Part shown: piece after piece, positions 33,316 to 43,730 of the stretch
Position numbering within the stretch: the first letter of the stretch is position 1
Layout: every line of letters starts with the position of its first letter
Assembly: GCA_031213475.1 (NCBI GenBank)
Contig: JARUPZ010000024.1
Coordinates: 2,329,403 to 2,393,402 of the forward strand
Reading direction: 5' to 3'
Origin: Nereocystis luetkeana
Taxonomy: Eukaryota > Sar > Phaeophyceae > Laminariales > Laminariaceae
Length of the DNA: 64,000 nt
The notes under the pieces: model-generated
Database searches by the model: none
Told to the model about the DNA's origin: nothing
What the model saw: only the letters and a program-made list of their open reading frames with translations
Program-made: the position numbers and the translations under genes

Positions 33316-33991
33316 TAATAATGAAATAAATCATGCTCCTATATACCGTACGTAATGAAATGTGGTTGACTTTGAAGAATCGGGAATGATGGAAAGTAAT
33401 ACCCCGAACAGTATCCACACCACAACAACGCATTCTTCCTACGGATCATTAGCTTCCAGCGCCGACAACACACCGACCACCTCATCATGCTGAGTCGTCT
33501 TGTGCCTTGGATACGGAAACTCTGAGTACTCGGTACGATATAACCACCGCAGAAAAACACGACAAAATAGACCATAACGATCACTATCGTTACCGAACCG
33601 AAACACGAGCATTTCGATAAACGACAACAAAATAATGGCGATATACACTGGAGGCGAAAATCGAAAACGACGCACACAGACAAAAAACTATTGATACGTA
33701 GTAGAAGACGATACCTGGTACTTTTTTTGTCTGTAGCCATCACACATGGTCGTTACAAGGTAACACATTTACGCATTACTTGCCGTTGTCCGTCAGGACT
33801 ATATCTACGAGAGAGCATATATATATCTCTAATATTCGCATATCAAATCTCAACGTTTCTTTGAAGTGCTGGCGTGCTGCGGCGTATACGCGGCGATGCG
33901 TGAGAAGGATCGTGCGATTCACGTACAGAGTAGTTCGTACCAGGTACACATTTTACCTGGCACATGCTGGTATATGAGCAGGACAATACTA

Positions 33992-34176
33992 TTACGGGGG
34001 ACCTATGGTATACAGAACAACCTGTGTATTCAACCATTTTCACCATAACAATATTTGGTCCCATCAACCCTTTTAGAACCGGAGTCCCGTTTTGGGGACA
34101 AACCATTCAAATTTCAAGTAGTTTGCCCCCAAAACGGAAGTGCGGTCCTAAAGGGGTTAACTATGTTCCCCCGTAA
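33992..34176. mobile_element. MITE-A with a nested MITE-B
   Basis: Outer ends TTACGGGGGACC and TTCCCCCGTAA with TA flanks. The right arm is interrupted just after GGTCCCATCAAC by an about 93-bp second element (34,067-34,159). The MITE-A sequence resumes at TTAACTATG. Confidence 0.82.
34067..34159. mobile_element. MITE-B, nested copy
   Basis: Ends CCCTTTTAGAACCG and CGGTCCTAAAGGGG form terminal inverted repeats. Inside are CCCGTTTTGGGGACAAACC and CCCCCAAAACGG, again inverted. Related cores lie at 50,341-50,425 and 62,220-62,290. Confidence 0.65.
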
Positions 34177-34431
34177 TACATACCAGGTACATACCAGGTG
34201 CGAGTATTAATATAGTGGTAGAGGCCTGGTACTGCACACATTCGCGTTTATTAGACTTTTGTTGTAAATACCATTATCACTTTTCGCGAGAAAAATAATT
34301 ACACAGAAGATGAAGCCAAACTTAAGAGCCACGCCAAGGGCACCCGGAAACAAACAAAAAAAAACTACTCGTATGTGCCAACACCCGCCCCCCCCCCCCA
34401 TATAAACCCATAGAAGCTGTCATTCATAAGT

Positions 34432-34662
34432 AAGTCCGCCTCATAACAAGCGGTTTTCAGTAGGATGCAGCTCGCCCTTCATGCGACTCCTCGCCATACA
34501 TCCCACGGCGCTTAGCGCTTGGTGTAAAACAATGTGCCTGGTCGGTGAAAATCCGATGTGCACAGTCCCAGCATTATTGTAGGCATGCGAGGGTCTTTGG
34601 TCATACGACTACGTACGGCCATGCATAATATCGAGTACACTCCCCCCCGCCCCCCCCCCAAT
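34432..34662 (+). mobile_element. LINE 3' end (family 2), longer copy
   Basis: AGTCCGCCTCATAACAAGCG, GGATGCAGCTCGCCCTTCAT, GCCTGGTCGGTGAAAATCC, GGTCATACGACTACG and ATCGAGTACACT, then C7GC10. It pairs with 34,994-35,230. Confidence 0.62.
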
Positions 34663-34685
34663 ATATAATATATATATATATATGT

Positions 34686-34835
34686 TATATATAGGTTGGG
34701 TTGGCGTCGGTAGGCAACGACGCTGTAAAACACGCCTTTCACTGCGTGAGCTCGACATCTGTAGGATACCGTTTTTTACTGTTTTGGCGGTCAGCACGGC
34801 TGGTGGTCAAGTTAAAATATTTTGTGCGGGGTGGA
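34686..34835 (+). repeat. 145-bp repeat, left copy
   Basis: Starts TAGGTTGGGTTGGCGTCGG, then GGCAACGACGCTGTAAAAC, ACGTGAGCT-like and TACCGTTTTTT, and ends near TTTGTGC. It matches 41,691-41,836 in the same orientation with scattered substitutions. It follows an AT microsatellite. The two copies bracket the RING/RT retroelement. Confidence 0.6.
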
Positions 34836-34993
34836 AAACCTTAGGCCCGTACATTAAGGGGGGTGGTCGTATCACGTACTGGCATTGTTTATGGTAAGGC
34901 ACCCAAGAGGCAGTTACATAGTACCTCCCTAGCTGACTCTGGAAGTGGCTACACCAGAAATTTAATTGACTCATTGAAACTGTGATCCATATG

Positions 34994-35230
34994 CAAGTCC
35001 GCCTCACAAGCGGTTCTTGGTATTTTAGGATGCAGCTCACCCTTCATGCGACTCGCCGGACACCTCACGGCGCTTCGCGCTTGGTGCAAGCAATACGTCT
35101 GCCTGGTCGGTGAAAGCCCTACGTGCTCCGTCCCGGCGTTGTAGGGATGCGAGAGTCTGTGGCCATACGACTACGGCCAAGCATGGCTTGAATACTTCCC
35201 CCCCCATCCGCCCGCCCCCCCACCCCCACC
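34994..35230 (+). mobile_element. LINE 3' end (family 2), longer copy
   Basis: Same order as 34,432-34,662 (AAGTCCGCCTCACAAGCGG, GGATGCAGCTCACCCTTCAT, GCCTGGTCGGTGAAAGCCC, GCCATACGACTACGGCC), ending in a C-rich tract at 35,197-35,230. Confidence 0.62.
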
Positions 35231-35921
35231 CTTCAGCAGAGGCTGAAAAACAGAAAACAAGAAAACGACCGTTTTTTCTGATAGGATAAATAGCCGTTTT
35301 TTTTACACGCTTTCTACGTGTTTTTCTTTTACCATAGTAGAAACATCCACGCCCGAGCAAGCGACGGCCACGCGCTCGCGGCAGTGGTTTCGCACATGTC
35401 ACCCGCCGCTGTCCAAAAAATCTCGTGGTTCTGCTTGGCAAGATCGGCAAGAAATCGCGCTCCGTGCCTGCAAAATTCGTGTTCCACTCGATCAAAGAGT
35501 AGGGTCACTATTCCAACACACCCTGGAAACGGGCTCAGCAGGAACGACGACAGGTCGGGAATATCCCACTGCGACGAAAGTATAATCGTTCGGCATCGAG
35601 ACCCTTTACCCAGGGAAGTGGACGGGAGCCAGCCCTCCCCCTTGCCACCGGGAGCGGGGTCAGGTTCGAGGCACCCAGGTCGTCCCACCGGGGACGGAGG
35701 AAGGGCATGGAGGGGTCCGACCCAGGCCCTCCTCGGGAGAGGCCGAGGTGGAACCAGGAGCAAACGAGGGCGCGAACAATGTGGTGTGAAGCAGCTAGGA
35801 CGGACGAGCGAGTCAACAGGTAACCATCCGGCGCCGCTCCCCCGCAACAAGAGGTGGAGCGGATCGCGCCGCCGGCATCACAGGTTAGACCAGTACCGTC
35901 CCAGACGGAACCCCCTCAGGG

Positions 35922-36656
35922 GTGCCTCTTCCACCACAACCGGAGCAGGGAGACACGACGCCACCAGCAGCAACGATGCTGGGGTCACCTCCAACGCCTA
36001 CCCTCCTTCTGGGGCGTTCGAGAGTACCGGTCGGGGAGCCTTCGCTGTCACCGGCGGAGACGACGCCTACGCTTACGCCGCCAGAACCTCGGTCACCGAT
36101 ATCGTCGGGCCAGCCGGGGACGTCAAGTCGGGCTCGTTCGCCAACGGGTGCACAGTTGAGAGCAGAAGCCGGACTAGAGACGTTGACGGTGAGGACACCG
36201 TCGCCCCCGACACTGATGGTAACTGCCCCGATCCACCCCTGGGGCTCATCGTCGCCAGATACGACCGGGGCTCACCCCCCGACCTCAACACCAGCGGGTG
36301 TTCAGCCCACTCCCGGAGGAAGGCCTTCCACGCCGCCACAGCCGCAGTTACATCCAACAACCCGACCGGAGGTTCCCGAGCCGCGCTCAAGACAGCCTTT
36401 GCCAACGGGGCAGTCCCAACCACCGCCGCCGACTCCACCGGGGAAGTCGATACACGGACCGCCACCGTCGGCGACGCCGCAACCATTACGGACTACGTCG
36501 CAGTCGGTCAGGTCAGCCCCGACGTCACCAGTGAAATTTCCCCAGCAGCCGCTACCGACGCCCCCCCCCCCTTCGATATGGACGCCACTCTTTGGTACTG
36601 GCGATCATAACGTCACAGCAGTCAACGACCACACGGGCGCAACTGCCGCTTACTAA
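35922..36656 (+). pseudogene. Proline-rich first ORF of a retroelement
   Basis: A frame open for 244 codons, rich in Pro/Thr/Ser (PPEPRSPISSGQPGTSS, PQPQLHPTTRPEVPEP). Two other frames are also open because the DNA is GC-rich (a 430-aa ORF at 35318-36610), so the frame is chosen by composition. A MITE (36656-36759) interrupts the locus right at its end, and the RING segment follows beyond it in a different frame. It is probably the N-terminal region of the element whose RT lies at 40-41.7 kb. Confidence 0.4.
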
Positions 36657-36759
36657 TACGCGGGTCCATAGTTAACAGGACCAAATATTGTTAGTAAAAA
36701 GTGTTAAATATATAGGTTTTATGTATACCATAGGTCCTGTTAACTATGGTCCCCCGTAG
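36656..36759. mobile_element. MITE-A in the retroelement ORF
   Basis: ATACGCGGGTCCATAGTTAA to TTAACTATGGTCCCCCGTAG, with TA at 36,654 and 36,760. It lies at the junction of the Pro-rich ORF and the RING segment. Confidence 0.8.
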
Positions 36760-36763
36760 TAGG

Positions 36764-37070
36764 ACGCCACCGATGACGCCCTTAGGGGCGCCGGAGGAGA
36801 GGAGCTCGGGGCCAGCGTCGACTCCAGAGTCACCGCCGCCGCCACCACAGACAGCGTCACCGACGCCCGTAGGACATGGGCAGTCCCGCGTGGAGCCCCC
36901 TGAAGATTGCTGTGTGTGCTACGAGACCTTGGCGGCCCCGATGGTTCATCTCCGCACCTGCCCCCACCGACTCCATGTGCCCTGCTTTCGCTGCCCTCCG
37001 CGTCAGAGCGGCGACCGACGTACGTTGCCCTGCATGAAGAGCCACCGTAACAGTAGTCGGACAAGCCGAC
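36764..37070 (+). pseudogene. RING-H2-like zinc finger of the retroelement
   Basis: Pro-rich sequence leads into EDCCVCYETLAAPMVHLRTC then PHRLHVPCFRC. The C-x2-C-x13-C-x-H-x2-H-x2-C spacing fits the first six ligands of a RING-H2 finger; the last C-x2-C pair is not intact. Such fingers occur in some retroelement proteins. The segment stays open a little further (QSGDRRTLPC) and then degenerates. Its position between a Pro-rich ORF and a reverse transcriptase, in the same orientation, suggests a single element. Confidence 0.5.
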
Positions 37071-37136
37071 AGAAGAGCACTCCAACAGCACAGCAAAGAG
37101 GTTATGGCAGAGGTGATGGCAGTCGCATGACGAGAG

Positions 37137-37616
37137 ATGCCGGCTGGGGGAGGAGGAGGGTCATCCACCAGGTCCATAAGGGAAGGGAGAGGAGGGAGAG
37201 TGATAAGCAGCATTTGCCACGGTTTGGTGGGGGAGATGGCCTTCGTGCAAATGTCCTGCTCCTGCGAGGTGCACTGCCGTTGCACCTTTGGCTTCGTTGA
37301 AGACGCAATCCCCCGAGCCAGGATCAACGGGGTGCGCACGGTCACATATCAGGTCACGTGCCCGAATCCGGCTCTTCATGAGGTACACCAAGAGGTGGAT
37401 CTGCACCCCCTTCTTCAGCAGGTCCAGGATCTGGGCGGACCGGCAGACACGGCGGAGGAGAGAGCCAAAGACGTCAAGGTCGCCTTAGCAGGGCTCCGCC
37501 TTAACAGGAGGTCCACTGCCGCAACCGAAACGATAGATTTGTCGCGGGGTGCAGTCGAGAGAGGGGAGGAGGACATCCGTGGAGATTGCCGTGGCACGGC
37601 CCCTCAGCTAACATAA
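37137..37616 (+). pseudogene. Retroelement middle region, unassigned ORF
   Basis: An open frame of 159 codons downstream of the RING segment with a Cys/His cluster (MSCSCEVHCRCTFGFVEDAI), then TYQVTCPNPALHEVHQEVDL and a charged helix-like tail (ERAKDVKVALAGLRLNRRST). The cluster could be a further zinc-binding segment of the same retroelement. No family was recognised. Reverse-strand ORFs here are shadows. Confidence 0.35.
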
Positions 37617-38949
37617 GTGAAAGCGCCATCCGGGGCCTGTGGGCAGCAAGTTACAGACCGTGGCAGGTTTGACTTCGGAGGTTGGCTCGCCCACACGGAG
37701 TGTGCCGTGGAAAACGTACAGGGGGTCTCCGACTGGGGGCATGGTCGGTTCGGCGCAGCCACCCGAGAGGGGCATGGACCGTCCTGTAGAAGGGCGTTCC
37801 GCCTCACAGACATACTGCCAAGGTTTTACTAACGTGTCGACGGTACGACAGAGTGGGGTGTCCTCCGAAGGGGACAGTTGGCAATATCATGCTGGTCTGT
37901 GAGCTCGGAGGAGCAGGGCCAACAGACAGGAAGGTGGGATAGGGAAGAGGTAGAGACAACGTGCACGCACTACGGACTGGCTTTGGCTGAGTAAACAGCG
38001 GGGTCGGAGGAAATTCACAGGCGGGCACTCGTCCCGTGCCTTCGCGGAGGGTTTGTGCACTCCAGCTGCGTGCTGGGACGAGCGAATCGCCTCGCGAGAG
38101 GGCATACCCACCCGAGGTCCTGCGTCGCGTGCAGCAGCGAGTGGGCGGGGGGAAGACGACCTCCCCACCCGGCAGAGCTTGATATTAATAGTGCCCTGCC
38201 AATAAACGAGTCAGAGGGAAAATAGGCGGCGTTAAGGAACAACAGGCGATTCGCCGATCTCCTTCAACGAGACGTCCCAGGACCGGGGCCAGCTAGTTAC
38301 CTGACAGCCAGCGTTTACAGCTTTTTCATGGCACGTGCCCACGGAAGGAGCCCAATCTCTTCGTTCCTCTTGCGCTCGCTGTTCAGTGATGGTATGGGCC
38401 AGCCCCAAGCGGCCTACCTCGATTTCCCCCGCTTGAGGGAATGGGAAGTGCCTGTCGACCACCACCGTACGCTATTCGTCGCGTTCGGGATCCGATCACA
38501 GGGTCTCCTGCTCCGGTGACATCAAACCGACGGCTCTACATGGGCCCCACGTCCAAGAATATTTGGCGGGCCTCGATGCCGAGTGGGAGGAGTGCCTTAC
38601 AAGATGGATCCTCGGGGTTCAAGACGCGCTGGAGGAGTGCATCGCGCCCCCTCTATTTCCGGTGCAAGCGGCGCCCTCGCTGAGAGGAACGTAGTCGGCG
38701 ATTGAGAGCGACCCGACGTTGAGAAGGCAACTGGAGCAATAACACGAAGCTCCGGGCTCCTCAGAGAACCACCAGAACGAGGGAAGCAGGGGTAACACGC
38801 CAGAGGAACAGCGTGGAACGTCCCGAGCAAGGTCAGAGGCCGCGTCGACAACACCCGAGGTAATGGTTCCAAGCAACGGGGGAGGGGGGTGAGCGTTCGC
38901 AAGGGATAGAAGAAAACCGGCCGAGGGGATCTGGGAGAGGGTCACGAGC

Positions 38950-39660
38950 AGCCAGTGCAGGAAGAGAGGCGGACACTACGGAGCGAAACCCCAGGCAGAG
39001 GGGTAGTGCGCCACCTTCATCAGCAGGCCTGGGGGGGGATAGGGGGACGGAAGAAGCGAGGGGAGCAGAGGTGGTGGGAGGAGCCGGGGGAGTGGGGGGA
39101 AAGGGGGGGGCGGGTAGAACGGAGGGGGGCGGGGGGGGTGAGGAGGACGGGGGGAGCGGAGGGAGAGGGGGAAGCGACGAGAGAGAGGGCAGCGGGGAGA
39201 AGTGATAGTGCAGCACTCTCGTTAACAGGCCTGGAGGGGGGAGGGGGGGATGGGGGGAGCGGGGAGGAGAGGAGGACGGAGGGAGCAAGGGAAACGGGGG
39301 GAAGGGAGGGGGTGGGGGGAGCCAGGGGAACGGGGGGAGCAGGTGAAACAGGGGAACCAGGGGGAGTGGGGGGGGTTAGGGGGAGCAAAGGGAGCGGAGG
39401 GGGCGGATGGAGCAGGGGGAGTGGCGAGAGGAGATAGGGCGGTGCCCTCGCTAGCAGGTCGGGCGAGGGAGATGGGGAGGGGGGGGGGGCAGGAGAAGCG
39501 AAGGGAACGGAAGAATCGGAGGTAGTGGAGATAACAAGGGGGGCGGGGGGATCGGGGAGATAGTGGGGAGCGGAGAGAGCAAGGCGGACCGGGGGATCGG
39601 GGGGGGTGGAGAGGACGGGAGGGGCGGGGAGAGATAGAAGGAGCGAAGCTAGAGGAGAGA
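38950..39660 (+). repeat. Purine-rich (G/A) minisatellite
   Basis: About 700 bp in which the + strand is almost all G and A. Spacer-like blocks recur at about 39,005, 39,195 and 39,430 (a TAGTGCnnCACnnTCnTnAnCAGGCCTGG pattern), giving units of about 190-235 bp. Long Gly/Arg (+) and Pro (-) ORFs here, including one of 303 codons, are composition artefacts. G-quadruplex formation is plausible. It lies inside the retroelement between its RING and RT parts. Confidence 0.6.
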
Positions 39661-39980
39661 GGGGGGATATAGGGAGGGTAGAGGGGAAGCGGAAACAGGA
39701 GGGACGCGAACTAGTGGTGGAGAGGGAAGCGAAAGGAGAGGAGCGAGCCAGAGAAGTGGAGGGAGAGGAGCAGAGATAAACGACAGGAGACATCGGATAC
39801 CAAACGGCGAGGCTCCCACAGAAGGACCTCCCAGGACACAGGGGAGAACAGGGAACGGGGCGCGCCCCCGGGCCTTCATTGGCGACACCACAGGTGGAGT
39901 GGGGTGCGGGGTCTGGGGTGTAACGCTTCACCTACGAGGGGCACCGGGCGGCACGTATTCCATGTGGGCAAGGGCGCCAT

Positions 39981-41731
39981 GTGCTCCACGCACGTTGTGT
40001 GGTTGAGGCCCTCGCGAGAAGCACGGCACCGGCACCACTCCGCTATCCAGCCGTCGACTGTGGAACCCGGCATCCCAGACGGGACGCACTGGAGGCGGCG
40101 GTCCAAGCTGACCCGGGTCTTCGCAATCGGGCGGCCAGGATGGGAGGGGGGATCATAGGTGACGAGGACCTACGCAGCCGGGGGCTTTGGTACCGATGGG
40201 ACCAAAACAGCCCGGGCATAGGTCCACCACTCGATGCCGTTTCCTTGGAGAACCTAGGGCAACGTTTCGCAACCGGGAAAACAGTGCAGCTGCAGCTGGC
40301 AGGAGCAGATGCGCGCCTGAGCGTTCACGTCCTTGGCATCCTCAACCACGCTATGGGAGAGCACCGACCGAACCGGGACTCGGCGACACCGAGTTCGCTC
40401 CTGCGGGCGATAAAGATATGGTGCCTCATGCCAGCCCTGCTCCACTCGCCGGACGGCCGGATGAAGAGGCGACAAAGGTTCGCGCTGGTGGAGAGCGGGG
40501 ACATAGTGCTTCCGCTCCCATGGCTGATAGCGTACACCAGGAGAGAGGACTTGAGACAATGAGATGCCGCCCAGGAAGCTTCGGAAGAGGCGAAGCTCGA
40601 AAGAGCGTCGTCGGCGTGTTGCCACGCGGGAGGGGTCAAAGTGGCAGTACGCAACCTTCTGGCAGAGCCACGGTCCGCGGGGAACGAGGAGACGTGGAAC
40701 ACATTGGTGGCTAAGTTCCCCCCCGAAGACCACGCCGCCGTGTCCGCGGCGGCGGTGGTGGCGGCTGTGCTGGCGAGCGCCACTGAGGTGAAAGGAAACG
40801 CCCCCCCGTGGCGCCCTGAAGATGAGTACGCATCCGAGGTGCTCTTCGACGTCATCAGCTCCCGGAGCACCCTCTCAGGCCTCGAAAATGGCGGTCAACG
40901 ATTAGTTCATCTACAACCCATCATTCACACTGATGTCGGCAGAAGAGGAGTTCGGAGGGGGTATAAAGCCTTCTCGCGGAGAATCGTCGACGAGCCGGAC
41001 GCCTTCCCGCCAGAGTTCTGGCAGCTCTTCTTGCAGTCGAGCTTCACTGCGTTGGGGGAAGAGTGCCGGCCGGTTTGCGTGTGCATGACATGGAGGAGAC
41101 TCATCACCGCGAGGGCTATGCGACAGTGGCGACCGGGGTTGGATGAGGTAAACCGAGAGGTGGGGCAGTTCGGGGTCGCGTACCCGGCGGAGTGGAGCAT
41201 GTGAGATTGAGGGCTAGGATGCTACACGAGACGGGCGACTGCCTCGTTCTAATGGACTGCTCTAACGCCTTCAACACCGCAATAAGGATGGCGGTGCAAG
41301 AAGAGGGGGTAAACTGCGTGCCAGCGGTCACGCCTTTAGTTGCCAAATGCTACGGCATAAGATCAGTCGACGTGTTTTTCCGGATGGACTCAGGGGAGAC
41401 CAGGACGATCGCTTGCTCCAGTGGTGTTCAGCAAGGGGACCCCACAGAACCAGCCATGTTGTGCCTGGCGTTGCGACCGGGGCTGAAGCGATTCCGGCAG
41501 GAATTCGAGAGAGAAGGAGTGGAAGCCTTCGCGTACATGGACTATGCCTCTCTGGGCCTTACGGGGATCACGGCCAACACGGTTAGGGCATTCGCCTTCC
41601 TCAGGCGAGAGCTAGATTATATCGGTATTGTGGTCAACGCCGCCAAACCAGTGGCTTTACCACCCAAAGGGCACGCCCCGATCCCTATTTTAGATAGGTT
41701 GGGTTGGCGTCGGCAGGCAACGACACTGTAA
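39981..41731 (+). pseudogene. Reverse transcriptase (non-LTR type), inactive
   Basis: One frame runs 39,981 to about 41,170 with a single TGA at 40,560 (...LLRAIKIWCLMPALLHSPDG..., ...TWNTLVAKFPPEDHAAV..., ...CVCMTWRRLITARAMRQWRP). A frameshift near 41,170 leads into PGGVEHVRLRARMLHE, the RT palm LVLMDCSNAFNT (motif A), SSGVQQGDPTEPAM (motif B) and AFAYMDYASLGL. The catalytic Y-x-D-D is changed to Y-M-D-Y, so an essential aspartate is lost. The frame ends inside the 145-bp repeat at 41,691. With a stop, a frameshift and a lost catalytic residue, the copy is dead. Confidence 0.75.
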
Positions 41732-41836
41732 AACATGCCGCTCACGACGTGAGCTAGACAACCAGGGTACCGTTTTTTTTTTCGTTTTTTTGGCGGTCGC
41801 CCACAGCTGATTGTCGAGTTAGATCATTTGTGCCAG
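41691..41836 (+). repeat. 145-bp repeat, right copy
   Basis: Direct-repeat partner of 34,686-34,835. The reverse-transcriptase frame runs into its first bases and stops. It could be a short terminal repeat of the retroelement or an independent repeat inserted twice; no clear flanking duplication was seen. Confidence 0.6.
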
Positions 41837-42131
41837 GTAAGCGTTGTATCTCTAAGTTCACGTGAGAGGCCTGTTTTATTCACACCGACGGAATTAATTA
41901 TTTATAGTCATGGTCTCTACCGATGGAAACGAATAGTTTATGTTGCCCAGAGGCAGAGAGAAGAGAGGAACGGCCACACCCGTCCCGTGCCCCCCCCTAG
42001 CTTCTCATGATAGGTGCCCAAGCAGAACACGGCACTGCTCGCTGCCGATTGATAGACCTAGAGGCTAGGTCTATTTTTGTGGTTTCTCCAGCGACAGCAA
42101 CATCAGCGCGGCTCTCGTACCACGCCAGTGT

Positions 42132-42245
42132 GTTCGTTTATAAAGGATAGACCACTGAGCTACTTAGTCAGCGCTGAATAAGTAGCTCAGTGGTCTACCC
42201 TTTATAAAACGAACAAAAGAAGTACCTTTGGGCTCGATACGGCCT
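42132..42245. repeat. Head-to-head tRNA-like palindrome, copy 1
   Basis: A near-perfect inverted repeat with 39-nt arms (42,132-42,214) centred on CAGCGCTG. Each arm contains TAGCTCAGTGGTCTAC, a typical tRNA D-arm/A box, facing outward. Right of it GGGCTCGATACGG resembles a B box. Confidence 0.62.
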
Positions 42246-42454
42246 CCCGCCGATAACATCCTCCGGGGTTGATCAAGCCCCTAATCAGCGCCTGGTTTTT
42301 CCTTCCTATAGTCCCCCTCCCTAGTCGTGAGTTATTTTACTCAAGTGGTTCACTCCACTTTCGACTCTCTAGTCGAGTGTTCTTTTATCGTGGTTCTCTC
42401 CACCTGATTTCCCTTTTTCTACCCACGGCAGAAAAAGCGGAAATACGACGTCTG

Positions 42455-42596
42455 GCGGGACTCGAACCCCGGACTTCTTTTGTTCGTTTATAAAGGACAG
42501 ACCACTGAGCTACTCAGTCTGCGCTGACTGAGTAGCTCAGTGGTATATCCTTTTTAAAACGGATAAAAAGAAGTACCTTTGGGCTCGATCTCGGTG
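42455..42596. repeat. Head-to-head tRNA-like palindrome, copy 2
   Basis: Arms of the same sequence as 42,132 (GTTCGTTTATAAAGGACAG, TAGCTCAGTGGT) surround GCGC near 42,521. To the left, CGGGACTCGAACCCCGG is a clear minus-strand B box, so the left half resembles a whole tRNA. Its acceptor ends do not pair. Confidence 0.62.
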
Positions 42597-42939
42597 ACTG
42601 CACAGGTCGCCATTTCGAGGAGGGTGTCGCGCTTCAAACTCCGGCTTAAGGGTCACCAGGAGAGTCACCCCACGGTAGGGGTTGCACTTTGTGACAAAGG
42701 TTTCTGACCAATTGAGTTCCTTAAGTTAGAAACTACCAGTGCCAGAGAGGATGAAAGTGTTGCTAGCATATTCGTTTTATGACCAGCACATACAGGTGCC
42801 GGTCGGGTGGCACGAACGAATTTTTTCCAAGTACTTTCCCGGGTGAGATATTGAGCTCCTAATGATAGGGGCTCAGGAACTTCTGGTGCGCCCGTTCTGT
42901 GGGATGGCTCAGGAGTCGAGAAAGAGCAGGGGGGGGGGG

Positions 42940-43730
42940 GCGTGCTCATTTGTTGCTCGCCTTAGCCATTTGGCCATTGACCACGCATCCCTTTCGAGAC
43001 GGAGCACCGTTCCTATTTCTAATAGAGACACCTCCAACGGTAGGGCGCTCATTTCGTTGTTTCCGTGGAACACATACCTGGTAGAAACTTTTCGCTAGTC
43101 TTACCCCCTCCTGTTTCGCCACCTGTGGCTTCCATCTATCTCCTAAGATAGCGATCGTTTTCTCGCTGTTATCTAGTGTGTCAAACTCCTCCATGTCACA
43201 TTCGTCTATTTCCCTCATCTCCTCTTCTGACACATACCGTTCCTCCTCGTACATTTCACATTCTCCTACTTTGTGGAATCTACTCTGTACTGCTTTGCCA
43301 CACGGGAACATCTGTGATCTACTCTCTCCTCCTCCCGGCCACTGGTATGCCTCTTTCTTCTTTCTGGCGGGTCCAGGTCACCTACACGAAATCGCAGTTT
43401 CAGCGTTTTCGCGAAGTTCATTGGGCCGTGCAGATACGTTTTCATTCCTGTCCCTTCGCTTAATCCCCCGTATAGCTCCGAGTGTTTCTCCGATTTCGCC
43501 TTGTTTCTTAGCACTAGTATTTCCCTTTCTCCACACCTTCTTCTATTTCATCCTTGGATCTCCCAAACTTCCCTGCGGACATCCTCTCCTCTTGGTTCCC
43601 TCCTATTAATATATTCTTCCATACTCGACTACGCTATCCCACCTTACTCGAGCTCGTCCTCTTGCTACTCTCTCCCATGTAGCTCTATCAACTATGGCTG
43701 ACAACCTCTTTTGCATGTTTCGTACTTTAT
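42940..43730 (-). pseudogene. LINE C-terminal remnant with zinc-knuckle, frameshifted
   Basis: Minus-strand segments in order are: SAIVDRATWERVARGRARVR (about 43,700); NKAKSEKHSELYGGLSEGTG with LKLRFRVGDLDPPERRKRHT (43,266-43,514); and, in another frame, PCGKAVQSRFHKVGECEMY, an acidic EEEMREIDECDMEEF, SEKTIAILGDRWKPQ and NGAPSRKGCVVNGQMAKASN (42,946-43,311). The C-x-C...H...C spacing matches the C-terminal zinc motif of LINE polymerases. Several frame changes show decay. The remnant ends at a stop followed by a run of C (G on +) at 42,929-42,941. Confidence 0.7.

Noticed and set aside
34432-35230. 5S rRNA-derived repeat
   Set aside because: GCAAGCAATGTCTGCCTGGTCGG-like sequence recalls a 5S internal promoter, but the rest does not follow 5S order; treated as a LINE 3' end.
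35318-36610. 430-codon plus-strand ORF
   Set aside because: GC-rich DNA with three open frames. The Pro-rich frame fits better with the following RING segment, and this frame shows no domain.
39020-39931. 303-codon minus-strand Pro-rich ORF
   Set aside because: Stop-free because the strand is almost pure pyrimidine; a composition artefact of the minisatellite.
42437-42520. Minus-strand tRNA gene candidate
   Set aside because: A and B boxes are good but the acceptor and T stems do not pair, and the 5' end is part of a palindrome.
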